Assembly (NCBI GenBank): GCA_030374765.1
Contig: JARGXX010000088.1
Coordinates: forward strand, 1,116,001 to 1,180,000
Source of the DNA: Agarophyton chilense
Taxonomy: Eukaryota; Rhodophyta; Florideophyceae; Gracilariales; Gracilariaceae
Direction of reading: 5' to 3'
DNA: 64,000 bases
The notes under the pieces were generated by a model. The model did not search any database, was not told the DNA's origin, and worked only from the letters and a program-made list of their open reading frames with translations. Shown here one piece after another: positions 9,200 to 18,619 of this stretch (the stretch's first letter is position 1; the number at the start of each line of letters is the position of its first letter). The position numbers and the translations under genes were made by a program.

Positions 9200-12100
9200 A
9201 TGACCCAGCATGCTTCGATGCATGCCCATTCTTCTTTTAGTTTCAAGTCAGCGAGCGGGAGAGTGTGGAACCTCACGACGCTTCGACCCTTGTCCCCATC
9301 TGTCCGGCTTGTGCGTGCTGCCGATGGAACAACATACGCATTGAAGCTTTTGCCCTTTTCAGGCGAAAAAGCACGTCTTCTTCTTCTTCGAGAAGCTGAG
9401 GCCTGGAAAAACGCTTCCCAGTGTCCGGCTGTGCTCCATTTGTACGATGTCCACCTCGACGCTGATACTGCCTATTTCATTATGGAATTCTGTGCAGGCG
9501 GTGTTCTCACTACTCCGCGGACCGAACGTTCCGCTTTGCGTGCCATCGCTGCGCTTGCTTCCGCGTTGCAATTCGTCATTGACAATGCAGAACAGAGAGT
9601 GCATGCGAACATATCGTTAGATCACATCTTACTAGATGCAAATGGCTCACTAAAACTTGGAGGCTTTGGTCTGACGAGGGCCAAAAGGGTTGCCAGCACA
9701 AAACGAAATCTTTCGGAGAGAGATGATATCCGAGCACTTACTGCTCTCCTGTTCGAACTATGCTACGGAAAACGCTTTGATTCTGCGAATCCGACTATTC
9801 CTGATGCTCCTCAGATGTCGAGTCTTACGAAAGACCTTCTCCGCTCTGTTCTTTTTGCTCCTATAGCTAGGGTACCAGATGTACTCGTGTATCGATATGA
9901 CCTCGCGGCTGCACGAAAGCTTGTGCCACCGTGTACACCACCGATGAAGCCCATAATAAATAAGAGACCGCAAGAGAATCTCGAACTTGATATGGACTCC
10001 AGCCGTGGCCTGCCTCCCAACTCGCTGGTCAGTGACAACCCGTCTACGTCGCCGCTTGAAAACAATGCTCCACCGCCGCCACTTTCCGCCCCCAATGCCA
10101 CATCGAATGCTGTTACATCTCAGCTCAGCGATGAGCCTTCTGACCTTCAGAGCTTGGTGAGCGTTAACGAAGCTATCAGGAAAATAGCCACTCCTGCACT
10201 TGTTCCCGAGGGCATAGATGAAACCAATCGTCTTTTGGAAGCCTCCTTGCCGATGCAAAAACTGCCTGATCTGATCTTCGAAGCACTGGGCCAGCTGCAT
10301 ATTTCTAGTTCGAAGGGGAGCCCCGTAGTTGCCTTTAAAGTTGTGACTTTGATTCACCGCCTTTTGGCTGAAGGTCCGGCAACACTAACATCCTCAGCTC
10401 TGGAGAAACTGGATTTTCTCCGGTGGATTGAGACTTCTTGGTCTAGAAATCGTATATCCAACCATGCTGGAAGAGTTCACCCGTACATGTATTGCTTTGC
10501 TGCGGGGGAAATCTCATGGTACGCAACAATGCTTCGACGTCGTGCTTTTGTTCATGGTACCTTTGCAAAGGTGTTCAGCACGCAATGGATGGCGCGTGTG
10601 AATGGTTTATCCAGTCTCCAGATGCTTAGGCGCGAGGCCTTTCGTTCAGTTCTTGATATTCTTGAAAGATGTGGCGCCTTGGTGCGGAAAGTAATAACAT
10701 CCAAAGACCCCGCTTCCAGCGTCAAACTATTTGCTGTTCCCCTTCTTATCCAAGAGATTTGCAAGACGTACCATGCACTTTGTTGGCTTTTCGCGACGGC
10801 GCCATTGAATATCAAGACACTTCTAAGGAGTGAGCTTAAGGTAGCCCATACGGCAGTCAGAAACGCAAACAATTCTGTTCACGAGTTTCCAGAGATTGCA
10901 GCCCAATGCCCCCCTGAATATTTGCTCACCTTAGATGAACATGCGCCGGAAGATTTCGATCCGGCTGCGTTGGTATCGCTCTTAAAGAAGTTGAAGAAGA
11001 AGAAGAAGAAGAAGAAAACTACAACTCCGGAGGCAGACTCAGCGAAGAGCAAGAAAGTCGAAAAATCCCAAGATGAGGAAATCCTTGCTGACTCTGAAAC
11101 AGCTCCCCCTGAAGACAGTGAATCAAGGTTGCATTCCGTAGCGTCTGAAGAGACGAAGGTCAAGCGACGTGAAATGTCGGCCCCTACTGAAATGGTGCAT
11201 CAGAGGAATGCATCTCCACTAAGGAAAGCATTCCGCCACCCTCCAATCGTTTCGCTTGATGGAATTGATCCAATGCCCAACTCACAAATGCAAATTGCTT
11301 CGCATCCCACAAGAAAAAGTTCACCGGATGTTAGCAGTCTTCGAAAACTTTCTATCAGTGTTCGAAAGGGATTGCCGAGTGAAGTCCAAGAACCTGATCA
11401 AAATGGACACAAGATGCACTATGAAAACGATGAAATGCTTGACAGACGTAGAAACCGGTCTCGGTCACGATCTCCGTTACGACGCAGGCGTCTGTCCGAG
11501 AACGAGGATGGGGCCAGTGATAGTCTGTCTGAATCATCAAGTGGTTCTGATGTCCAAGATTCTGATGAGGATGGTCGCACAGATGTGAAGCCACGCGCAA
11601 GTAAGAAACATGATCGGAAAAAGAAAGGAAATAAAAAGCATTCAAAAAAGAAAAGGAATGATGTCGAAACTGAATCAGGAGCGGATGAAGCACGTCAAAA
11701 AGTAAAAGGCAAGAAGAAGCAGAAAGGCAGCAGCACCAGCAAAGATCAAGATACGGAGGAGAAGAATGTCGAACCACCAGCGAAAGAGAAGCGAGCTGTG
11801 CGCAAGAAGCACGCGAACGAAAAGTCCATTCCTTTCGATAAGCAGCCTCCTAAACGGAAGACTTGGGCGACACCACCTGGGGTTCCTGCAGAGGAGCATG
11901 AAGGTGGAAGCAAGGAAGCTTTAGCGGCTGCAGCAAGTGGAAAGAAAACGCCAAGTATAAACCCAAAGTTCGAGGTCGCTCCTTATGAAGTGAACTTCGC
12001 ACAACAGATTGGTTCGGGAGGGTTTGGGGTGGTTTTCAAGGCTATGTTCCGTGGCGAGACGGTTGCCGTCAAAAAGATTCACGCTCACGCATTGATGAAT

Positions 12101-12766
12101 TCTGCCTCTATAGCTGAATTTCAATCTGAGGTGGCTGTGCTATCTACGCTACGGCATCCCAACATCATTGGCTTTGTAGGAGCTTGTACTCGACCACCTA
12201 ACCTGATGATCATCACCGAATTCATGTCTAGGGGAACATTATTTGATGTTCTGCATCAATCGAACGAGCGTGTCACATGGCCAATGCGCAAGAAGTTCGC
12301 TTTAGACACATGTAAGGGAATGCGGTATCTACATAACAGCAAACTGTTGCACAGAGATCTCAAATCATCTAATCTGCTTCTCGACAAAGACTACAACTGC
12401 AAGGTCGGCGATTTCGGCCTGACGCGTATATCTAAGGGATCAGCGGCCGTACAAATGACCGGACAATGCGGAACATTTCAATATATGGCTGTGGAGGTAC
12501 TCGCGAACAAACCATATTCAGAGAAGGCCGATGTGTTTTCGTTCGGTATCCTTCTCTGGGAGATAGTCGCGAGAAAACTGCCGTACTTTGGAATGCAGCC
12601 CATGCAAGTTGGAATGGCTGTCCTCAACCAAGGGCTTCGTCCCACCATTCCACGTGAATGCCCACCTTCTTTAGCAAAGCTTATGCGAAACTGTTGGGAT
12701 AGTGATCCCAGCAGAAGACCTTCTTTCACGGATTTGGTTCCTATTTTGGAGGCTTTGCCTGAATAA
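9200..12766 (+). CDS. Fusion protein: NAK-like pseudokinase, ANTH-like helical region, basic linker, TKL-type protein kinase
   Basis: The 1188-residue product has four parts. Residues about 20-245 form a kinase fold like the NAK (AAK1/GAK) group: YALKLLPF keeps the lysine, but the catalytic HRD is replaced (HANISLDHILL) and DFG reads GGFG, so it is probably inactive. Residues about 320-560 are helical and resemble an AP180-type ANTH domain (VVAFKVVTLIHRLLAEGP, then HPYMYCFAAGEISWYA). Residues about 590-900 are a Lys/Ser/Arg-rich disordered linker with RSRSRSPLRRRR and poly-lysine. Residues about 925-1188 are an apparently active TKL (Raf/CTR1-like) kinase: GSGGFG loop, K958, HRDLKSSN with D1053, DFG with D1071, and GTFQYMAVEV. 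ANTH domains bind phosphoinositides and clathrin machinery, so a membrane-traffic-linked kinase is inferred. One uninterrupted frame covers everything. It is convergent with RRS1, 68 bp apart. Confidence 0.88.
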   Translation: MTQHASMHAHSSFSFKSASGRVWNLTTLRPLSPSVRLVRAADGTTYALKLLPFSGEKARLLLLREAEAWKNASQCPAVLHLYDVHLDADTAYFIMEFCAGGVLTTPRTERSALRAIAALASALQFVIDNAEQRVHANISLDHILLDANGSLKLGGFGLTRAKRVASTKRNLSERDDIRALTALLFELCYGKRFDSANPTIPDAPQMSSLTKDLLRSVLFAPIARVPDVLVYRYDLAAARKLVPPCTPPMKPIINKRPQENLELDMDSSRGLPPNSLVSDNPSTSPLENNAPPPPLSAPNATSNAVTSQLSDEPSDLQSLVSVNEAIRKIATPALVPEGIDETNRLLEASLPMQKLPDLIFEALGQLHISSSKGSPVVAFKVVTLIHRLLAEGPATLTSSALEKLDFLRWIETSWSRNRISNHAGRVHPYMYCFAAGEISWYATMLRRRAFVHGTFAKVFSTQWMARVNGLSSLQMLRREAFRSVLDILERCGALVRKVITSKDPASSVKLFAVPLLIQEICKTYHALCWLFATAPLNIKTLLRSELKVAHTAVRNANNSVHEFPEIAAQCPPEYLLTLDEHAPEDFDPAALVSLLKKLKKKKKKKKTTTPEADSAKSKKVEKSQDEEILADSETAPPEDSESRLHSVASEETKVKRREMSAPTEMVHQRNASPLRKAFRHPPIVSLDGIDPMPNSQMQIASHPTRKSSPDVSSLRKLSISVRKGLPSEVQEPDQNGHKMHYENDEMLDRRRNRSRSRSPLRRRRLSENEDGASDSLSESSSGSDVQDSDEDGRTDVKPRASKKHDRKKKGNKKHSKKKRNDVETESGADEARQKVKGKKKQKGSSTSKDQDTEEKNVEPPAKEKRAVRKKHANEKSIPFDKQPPKRKTWATPPGVPAEEHEGGSKEALAAAASGKKTPSINPKFEVAPYEVNFAQQIGSGGFGVVFKAMFRGETVAVKKIHAHALMNSASIAEFQSEVAVLSTLRHPNIIGFVGACTRPPNLMIITEFMSRGTLFDVLHQSNERVTWPMRKKFALDTCKGMRYLHNSKLLHRDLKSSNLLLDKDYNCKVGDFGLTRISKGSAAVQMTGQCGTFQYMAVEVLANKPYSEKADVFSFGILLWEIVARKLPYFGMQPMQVGMAVLNQGLRPTIPRECPPSLAKLMRNCWDSDPSRRPSFTDLVPILEALPE

Positions 12767-12834
12767 CAGCGGTTTTCCTCGTAGTTTCGAAAAGGCTTTA
12801 GAGTCGTTTAACATTATTTCACTAAGAATACACA

Positions 12835-13635
12835 TTAACGCTTTTGTAGTAGTACTCTTTCAGCAATCTTGTGTGACCTTTCCTTCTCCTGTACAATTCC
12901 GCTCTTGGACACAACACTCTCATACTTTCGCTTGACTCCACGTGACTTTTGTTTCGGTTCCTTCGGCACCTTCTTATCAAATTTCCCGGCAGAAGCGGTT
13001 GACTTCTGCACGACAGCCAGAGCGTCTTTGAGACCCTTCTTGGGCAAGTACTTCTTACCACTTGGGCCAGTGCTAGCCACATCCAACGCTTGTATGGGGT
13101 TCATCTGAGCTCCGCGTGATTTCTGTGCCTGGTGTACGTTAGAAACATTCTTCTTCTTGTTTTCTTTGACTTTCAATTTCTTTTCTTTCCTCTTCTCGCT
13201 GAATGGATCATAGTCGTCTCCCATACCCTCTTTGTGCGGAATAATCACGTCCTTTTGCAGGGAATTTTTACTTCCTCGACCATACCGCGGTATATATTCG
13301 CCTGTCGTTTCTTCCAGTACCAATCTATCTCGTTTCTTCTTTTGAATTCCTTTCTCCTTTGCAAATTTTTCCCATTTTGTAAGCGGTCTCTCTTTGGGTA
13401 TTGGCTTCTCACGAGGTAGTGCAAACGACGGTGGTGGAAGTTTGACAAGCTTTCCGGCTTCTGTGCTTTCTGCGGGCAAGGAAAATATGGCAGTCACTAA
13501 ACATTGAACCGTCTCTGTTGCTTTTTCAAAATCATCTCCATCATGTATTCGTCTGTCAAATGCGGCTAGGTTCCCGAGGTCAATTTCGATACCAGTTGGG
13601 GCTTCCGCAGCCCCAGTTGTCCTAGAATCAGACAT
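12835..13635 (-). CDS. RRS1: Ribosome biogenesis regulatory protein RRS1
   Basis: The 266-residue product matches RRS1, which helps load the 5S RNP (with RPF2, uL5 and uL18) into pre-60S particles in the nucleolus. The N-terminal core holds IEIDLGNLAAFD, then LPPPSFALPREKPIP, RPLTKWEKFAKEKGIQKKK and the RYGRGSKN and PHKEGMGDDYDPF steps, the usual RRS1 order. The remaining C-terminal half is a lysine-rich basic tail, typical of nucleolar factors. The ATG at 13635 is chosen because it opens into the conserved domain; a frame extension of 16 residues upstream is not conserved-looking. It is convergent with the kinase fusion and divergent from CDC5 with about 0.6 kb between starts. Confidence 0.9.
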   Translation of the reverse strand: MSDSRTTGAAEAPTGIEIDLGNLAAFDRRIHDGDDFEKATETVQCLVTAIFSLPAESTEAGKLVKLPPPSFALPREKPIPKERPLTKWEKFAKEKGIQKKKRDRLVLEETTGEYIPRYGRGSKNSLQKDVIIPHKEGMGDDYDPFSEKRKEKKLKVKENKKKNVSNVHQAQKSRGAQMNPIQALDVASTGPSGKKYLPKKGLKDALAVVQKSTASAGKFDKKVPKEPKQKSRGVKRKYESVVSKSGIVQEKERSHKIAERVLLQKR

Positions 13636-14252
13636 CAAATGATGCAGATGATCAAGAGTATAGGCCAGGCAAACATGCAACAAATAAATATCTCGTTTGA
13701 GAAGCTGGGATTATATCGCAGAAAAACACCCTCTGGTGTTCTAGACAACTACAAAGCCCTTCTCAAAACGGCAGAACACAAGCGTGTGACACTCTTCCTT
13801 CTTCTTCGCGCTTGATGAACTCACCTACTTCCGTGAGTCTGATGAGACACGATGCTCTTACCAACAACAGCAGTCAGCTGGCCGCTTGCTCTTAGCGCCT
13901 CGCTTTCGTGTATGATGATCTTGTCGTTGTCGTCGGCGAAGCCGCATTAAAAAAAAGTCAATAATTACAATATAAATGATACGGTCAAAGAGTAATCGAA
14001 AAAGCTCCCTACAAAATACAACCACGGGATACTGCTCTAACTTTCCGGAGTCTTGCTCGAGGCCGGTGCCTTTTGACTCCACAGGTGCTCTTGGTTTTCT
14101 GGAATACAACTTGGCTTGTTCCAAGTCAAGACTGCCTCTTCGAAGTCTGTCGGTTGTAAAAAATATTTCAACGCGGCCGTCGCTATCCTAACGATTTCTT
14201 AGCTGGAAAACAACAGCGTTATCGTTTTCAACGCCTTCCGGTCATATTCATT
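13636..14252. promoter_or_regulatory. Divergent promoter region between RRS1 and CDC5
   Basis: About 0.6 kb separate the two start codons. The centre is AT-rich (near 13945-13980) and flanked by ordinary sequence. The two genes serve ribosome and spliceosome assembly and could be co-expressed from a shared promoter, which is an inference from layout only. An 88-codon minus-strand frame lacks motifs and is not called. Confidence 0.45.
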
Positions 14253-16421
14253 ATGAGGATACACTTCAGAGGAGGCGTGTGGAAGAACTCGGAAGATGAA
14301 ATCCTCAAGGCAGCGGTAATGAAGTATGGTATGAATCAATGGGCTCGAATAGCTTCGCTTCTTGGAAGAAAATCAGCCATTCAATGCAAAGCACGTTGGT
14401 ACGAATGGCTAGACCCTGCGATAAAGAAAACCCCATGGACTAGAGAAGAAGAAGAAAAATTGCTTCATCTTGTGAAAATCATGCCGACGTCTTGGCGCAC
14501 CATTGCTCCCATGATCGGCAGGACAGCCGCTCAATGTATAGAACATTATGAAGAGTTAATTGACCAAGCTCAGCATGACACCGCAAGAGATGGTATCGCG
14601 GCAGGAAACGCTATGGTTGGAACAGCAGCAGCCATGGGTTCCCGGGGCAAAACTGGAGATTCAGATGCAGCTCCAGAAACTAAACCAGCCAGGCCAGACC
14701 CTGTGGATATGGATGAAGACGAGCTTGAGATGCTCAGCGAGGCCCGAGCAAGATTGGCGAATACCAAAGGAAAGAAAGCGAAACGAAAAGCCAGAGAAAA
14801 GCAACTGGAGATGGCCAAGAAAGTAGCCCTTCTGCAAAAGCGAAGAGAGCTGAAGGCTGCCGGTATTGATGTGAAGCTCTTTCGGAGGAAGAAGAACGTT
14901 ACCGATTACGGAACCGAGATTCCTTTCGAAAGGAAACCTGCCGCGGGGTTCTTTGACACTACAGAAGAAGACGCTTCATTAGAAAGAACAGGAAATCAAA
15001 AAGAACAAGTTGGTAAGCTTTTACAGAAGTACAAAGGAAAAACAGTAGCAGAAAAGGAAGAAGAAGCCCAAACGCGAGATCGAGCAAAGCGAAAAGAGCT
15101 GGAGAAAACGAACTTGCCAGCAGCTCTTGGACTTGATAGAGTGAGAGCACCGCGAAGCCCTCCTCTCAAGAAGGCTAAAATATCACTTCCTCCCCCTCAG
15201 TTGTCGGACTTTGAGCTCGTAAAGCTCTCGAAGTCCCAAAATGGACGCCTGGCAAAAACAAGCAGAGCACAGACTGCAGGATCCGCGAGGCGTCCTGTTG
15301 TGAACGAGGGACAAGCAATAAGCAACATGTTGAATGGAGTACGAGCCGAGTCAACTCCAAGCCATTTTGTTCCAGAACCGTGGGCGGCAGCTCGAAACAA
15401 ACAACTTCAAACTCTCATAGATCTGAAATCGGCAGGAACTCCTTTGCGAGGAGGTCCAAATCCCGATGTACAAGAGCTAGGATTAGGAGGACGTGTTACA
15501 CCAGCTTCATCCGATCTGAGAACACCGAACCCCTTAGCAACGCCGTTCATGACTCCTGGTTCAGTGCACGGCTCAAGCACAAGCTCTGTAGCCCCTGTAG
15601 ACAGACAGTTCGTTCTAAAAGAGATTATCAAGCGAGGACTAAGGAGTCTTCCAGAACCAGAAAATGAGTATGAAATCGATGTGGCGAATGATGCAAGAAC
15701 AAGCGATGAAAGTACTGAGATTTCTCAAGACATTGAGAGCGAGGAACTTGACGTGGAAGACGAAGTGAGGCAACGTCAAAAGGAAAGTAACTCTCTCCTG
15801 GACTCCGAAAGAGCGAAACTTTTGTCATCAGCAGCACGGAAAGGCTTACCTACCCCCGGTGGAGCGGTGAGGAATGACAACCTATCAGGAGAACTGAGCT
15901 TTCTTGTAGAACGGGATCACGAATTTCACCGTCTTTTGCAAGAAGAGAAAGAAAATGGAGGGATCGTCACCGTGAGTATGCTAGATCGACTTCAAGACTT
16001 AACCGACCGTGACCGCCTAACTCAAAAAGACATGTCCAGAGGAATAGATCTCATTAATGAGGAAATTGCAAAGGATGGTTCTTTCGCGTTTGAGTTTCAA
16101 GACAGGCTTTTGGACGTCTTGAAGACAAGAGTGGTATCACTGAGTGAAGACATCTATACTTCAGGCAGGGAAAGGGGGAAAGACCGTCTTGAGCCAGTAC
16201 TGGAGCTTGAGCTGAAAAAACGACGCGAAATCCTCCATGAGCTGTACAATAAGACATATCAGACGACAAAAAAGAATATCGGAGAAGACATCCTCGTGCC
16301 GCAGCAACTTCGAGAAAAGTTCGTAAAAGAAAAAGGTATTATCACGGAAGCGAAAGAAGCCACAGACGAGACATCTATCATGAATCTCATCAAACAATTG
16401 AAACAGAAACGCACTTCATAA
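14253..16421 (+). CDS. CDC5: Pre-mRNA splicing factor CDC5/CEF1 (MYB R2R3)
   Basis: The 722-residue product opens MRIHFRGGVWKNSEDEILK, almost the universal CDC5L start, followed by two MYB repeats to about residue 105 (GMNQWARIASLLGRK, CKARWYEWLDP, EEEKLLHLVKIMPTSWRTI, IGRTAAQCIEHYE). CDC5/CEF1 is a core scaffold of the NineTeen (Prp19) complex in the active spliceosome and a nuclear protein. After the MYB part come a highly charged helical region (about 150-260) with a KKAKRKAREKQLEMAKK stretch, a proline/threonine-rich centre with RTPNPLATPFMTPG-type phosphosite motifs, and a conserved helical C-terminus. Length is close to other CDC5 proteins (about 750-850). The start is certain because the conserved N-terminus begins at it. 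Confidence 0.97.
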   Translation: MRIHFRGGVWKNSEDEILKAAVMKYGMNQWARIASLLGRKSAIQCKARWYEWLDPAIKKTPWTREEEEKLLHLVKIMPTSWRTIAPMIGRTAAQCIEHYEELIDQAQHDTARDGIAAGNAMVGTAAAMGSRGKTGDSDAAPETKPARPDPVDMDEDELEMLSEARARLANTKGKKAKRKAREKQLEMAKKVALLQKRRELKAAGIDVKLFRRKKNVTDYGTEIPFERKPAAGFFDTTEEDASLERTGNQKEQVGKLLQKYKGKTVAEKEEEAQTRDRAKRKELEKTNLPAALGLDRVRAPRSPPLKKAKISLPPPQLSDFELVKLSKSQNGRLAKTSRAQTAGSARRPVVNEGQAISNMLNGVRAESTPSHFVPEPWAAARNKQLQTLIDLKSAGTPLRGGPNPDVQELGLGGRVTPASSDLRTPNPLATPFMTPGSVHGSSTSSVAPVDRQFVLKEIIKRGLRSLPEPENEYEIDVANDARTSDESTEISQDIESEELDVEDEVRQRQKESNSLLDSERAKLLSSAARKGLPTPGGAVRNDNLSGELSFLVERDHEFHRLLQEEKENGGIVTVSMLDRLQDLTDRDRLTQKDMSRGIDLINEEIAKDGSFAFEFQDRLLDVLKTRVVSLSEDIYTSGRERGKDRLEPVLELELKKRREILHELYNKTYQTTKKNIGEDILVPQQLREKFVKEKGIITEAKEATDETSIMNLIKQLKQKRTS

Positions 16422-16617
16422 TGAAAGCATTCGTTTTTCTTTCTTCTCGCTGCGCACCCTGAGTTGTTTGGTTGTTTAATGACGGCTGTTGTCACCGCCG
16501 TAAATACTTAGTGGCAAGTTCAAAAAAAGTTCGCACTTACGTACAGGAGACATTGAAGAGAGTGATGGGGTCAACGGAAGTAAGCTAGCAGGCGCAGTCG
16601 CAAGGGAAAAAAGGAAA
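16422..16617. other. Convergent 3' spacer between CDC5 and RibBA
   Basis: Only 196 bp separate the two stop codons, so both transcripts must end within or across it. No classical AATAAA is obvious; the plus-strand TTAATGACGGC and nearby T-rich stretch are not decisive. Confidence 0.3.
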
Positions 16618-18060
16618 TTATGCTTTCTGCGAAGTTAGATTCAGCCAGTGTCCCATCTTCTCCTTCTTTGTAGTCAGATATGCTAGGTTCTCTGGATTTG
16701 GTGACACCTGAATGGATAATCTGTCAACGATTGAAAGTCCGTATCCGGCGAGACCAGAGTACTTTGCAGGATTATTAGTCATGAGAATAATTTCACTGAC
16801 ATTGAGATCGGTGAGAATTTGCGCGCCGATACCGTATTCTCTGCTGTCGATAGGTAAGCCGAGATCTTCATTGGCTTCGACGGTGTCTCTACCTTGGTCT
16901 TGTAATGCGTATGCCCTCATTTTATGCCCAAGCCCAATCCCACGACCCTCTTGCCCACGCAAGTATACAAGAATGCCACGACCTGCGGCAGAAATTTCAC
17001 GCATGGCGAAGTCTAGTTGAGGGCCACAATCGCACCGCAAGGACCCGAAAACATCGCCAGTGCAGCACTCAGAGTGGACCCTAACCAGAACAGGGCCATC
17101 GAACCTTGGATTTTGCGGGTCATCACCGCCCCCCACCACAAGGGCAAGATGTTCAACATCGTCAAGCACTGAACGGTATGCAAAGGCGTCAAAAACTCCA
17201 TAGCGTGTGGGTAGGCGGGCAGGAGTGCCTGCAATTCGAGTTATGAGTTTTTCCTGCATTCGACGGTACTTGACGAGATCAGCAATAGAAGTGAGGACAA
17301 GTCCGTGTTGTTCTGTGAACTGACGTAACTGGGGAAGGCGAGCCATCGACCCGTCGCTGTCATTGACAATCTCGCATAGGACTCCAGCAGGGGCGCACCC
17401 GGCCAGTCGGGCAAAATCGACAGAGGCCTCCGTGTGTCCAGCGCGCTTGAGCACACCACCATCACGGTAGCGCAACGGGAAGATGTGGCCCGGGCGATGA
17501 AAGTCGTCGGGGTGAGATTGGGGATCCGCGAGCGCACGCAGTGTCCTTGCACGATCTTCGGCGGAGATACCAGTTGAGGTTCCGGCTTTGAAGTCACATG
17601 TGATAGTGAATGCTGTATTCTTAGGATCAGTATTGTTCGCGACCATCTGCTGAAGTTGAAGACGATCGAGATGTTGCGCCTCCATGGCGCAGCAAATGAC
17701 TCCGGAGGTGTAACGAACCATGAACGCAATGGCTTCCGGTGTGACCTTATCCGCCGCGATGATGAGATCGCCCTCGTTTTCGCGATTCTCATCATCAGTG
17801 ACGACGATGAGTTTGCCTTGGGCTATGGCTTCCAGAGCAGCCTCTACGGACTCGCGCCCGAAGCACCAGCCATCTTGAGAGACTGGATGGACGGAAAGGG
17901 CTGGTACAGGTGAATCGGGCAGCAAGCCACTAAAGGAGGTAACCCTCTGGCGGGGGCCCGCGACTGCTGCCACAATGCGGCGCGAGGCAGCGTGAAACGA
18001 GCGAGTGGGTAGAGGATGGGGGCGGCGGGGAAAAGAAGACGGAATGTGAATGAAAGCCAT
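16618..18060 (-). CDS. RIBBA: Bifunctional riboflavin enzyme RibBA (DHBP synthase / GTP cyclohydrolase II), plastid-targeted
   Basis: The 480-residue product joins two riboflavin-pathway enzymes. Residues about 60-265 are 3,4-dihydroxy-2-butanone-4-phosphate synthase, with the acidic metal/substrate loop VVTDDENRENEGDLI and HTEASVDFARLAG. Residues about 270-470 are GTP cyclohydrolase II, with the zinc cysteines in HSECCTGDVFGSLRCDCG and the catalytic region YLRGQEGRGIGLGHK and LGLPIDSREYG. They make the two starting precursors of riboflavin, from ribulose-5-phosphate and GTP. The first ~45 residues (MAFIHIPSSFPRRPHPLPTR) are basic, Ser/Pro-rich and acid-poor, as in plastid transit peptides. 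The ATG at 18060 is preferred over one 16 codons upstream since it starts that leader. It is divergent from the Kelch gene. Confidence 0.97.
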   Translation of the reverse strand: MAFIHIPSSFPRRPHPLPTRSFHAASRRIVAAVAGPRQRVTSFSGLLPDSPVPALSVHPVSQDGWCFGRESVEAALEAIAQGKLIVVTDDENRENEGDLIIAADKVTPEAIAFMVRYTSGVICCAMEAQHLDRLQLQQMVANNTDPKNTAFTITCDFKAGTSTGISAEDRARTLRALADPQSHPDDFHRPGHIFPLRYRDGGVLKRAGHTEASVDFARLAGCAPAGVLCEIVNDSDGSMARLPQLRQFTEQHGLVLTSIADLVKYRRMQEKLITRIAGTPARLPTRYGVFDAFAYRSVLDDVEHLALVVGGGDDPQNPRFDGPVLVRVHSECCTGDVFGSLRCDCGPQLDFAMREISAAGRGILVYLRGQEGRGIGLGHKMRAYALQDQGRDTVEANEDLGLPIDSREYGIGAQILTDLNVSEIILMTNNPAKYSGLAGYGLSIVDRLSIQVSPNPENLAYLTTKKEKMGHWLNLTSQKA

Positions 18061-18619
18061 AGCGACGATGTGAAGAGTCGTGGTGATGAAGAGATGCAGA
18101 ATTGGCACGCAGAGTGGGAGCGCAGGCAGGTGTTATGAAGGGAGGCTGTTGGCAACACGGTGGGTTGAATGCGATACCGACCAGCGGAGAAGGCTGTGGA
18201 AGTTCACGGCGGGGTAGAAACGAAACACGGCGACAAATGTTGGAGCTGGCGGGAGAATGACGACGAGAAAGTTAATGTGCTGCATGCGTGGACACAACGG
18301 CGAAGGCCTTGTGAGCAGCCAGCGATTGGGCAGCCATTGGACAGCTGTGCCACAAACTTTCTCTGCCAGGCACTTGGCCACGCGCGCCCCGCACATGTTC
18401 GCAAGCCGCCGTGATGCACATTCCATAACAAGCAAAGAACAACTCACAGAGAACCGCCGCCCGTTATCGTGGACACGTGGGCGGGTGGACACGTGCGTGC
18501 TTCCGGTTTTGGCGCCAAAGTGTGCGCGCGCTTGCTAACCTGCAAAGAGGCGTGCAGCCGACATATGGCGCGGGCGTTCAGTCATCGTCTCCGGTCCGAG
18601 CGAATTCGTCTGAGCGCCA
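18061..18619. promoter_or_regulatory. Divergent promoter region between RibBA and Kelch-protein genes
   Basis: About 560 bp lie between the two starts. It is GC-rich toward the Kelch gene and contains a palindromic E2F-type site listed separately. Overlapping frames on both strands are motif-free and not called. Confidence 0.5.
18508..18519. promoter_or_regulatory. Palindromic E2F-like site TTTGGCGCCAAA
   Basis: A perfect 12-bp palindrome that matches the E2F/DP consensus TTTSSCGC on both strands. It is about 100 bp upstream of the Kelch-protein start and about 450 bp from the RibBA start. Binding by an algal E2F is an inference. Confidence 0.45.

Noticed and set aside
8823-9203. 126-codon frame ending across the kinase start codon
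   Set aside because: No motif and uneven composition; the overlap with the next start is most simply chance in leader sequence.
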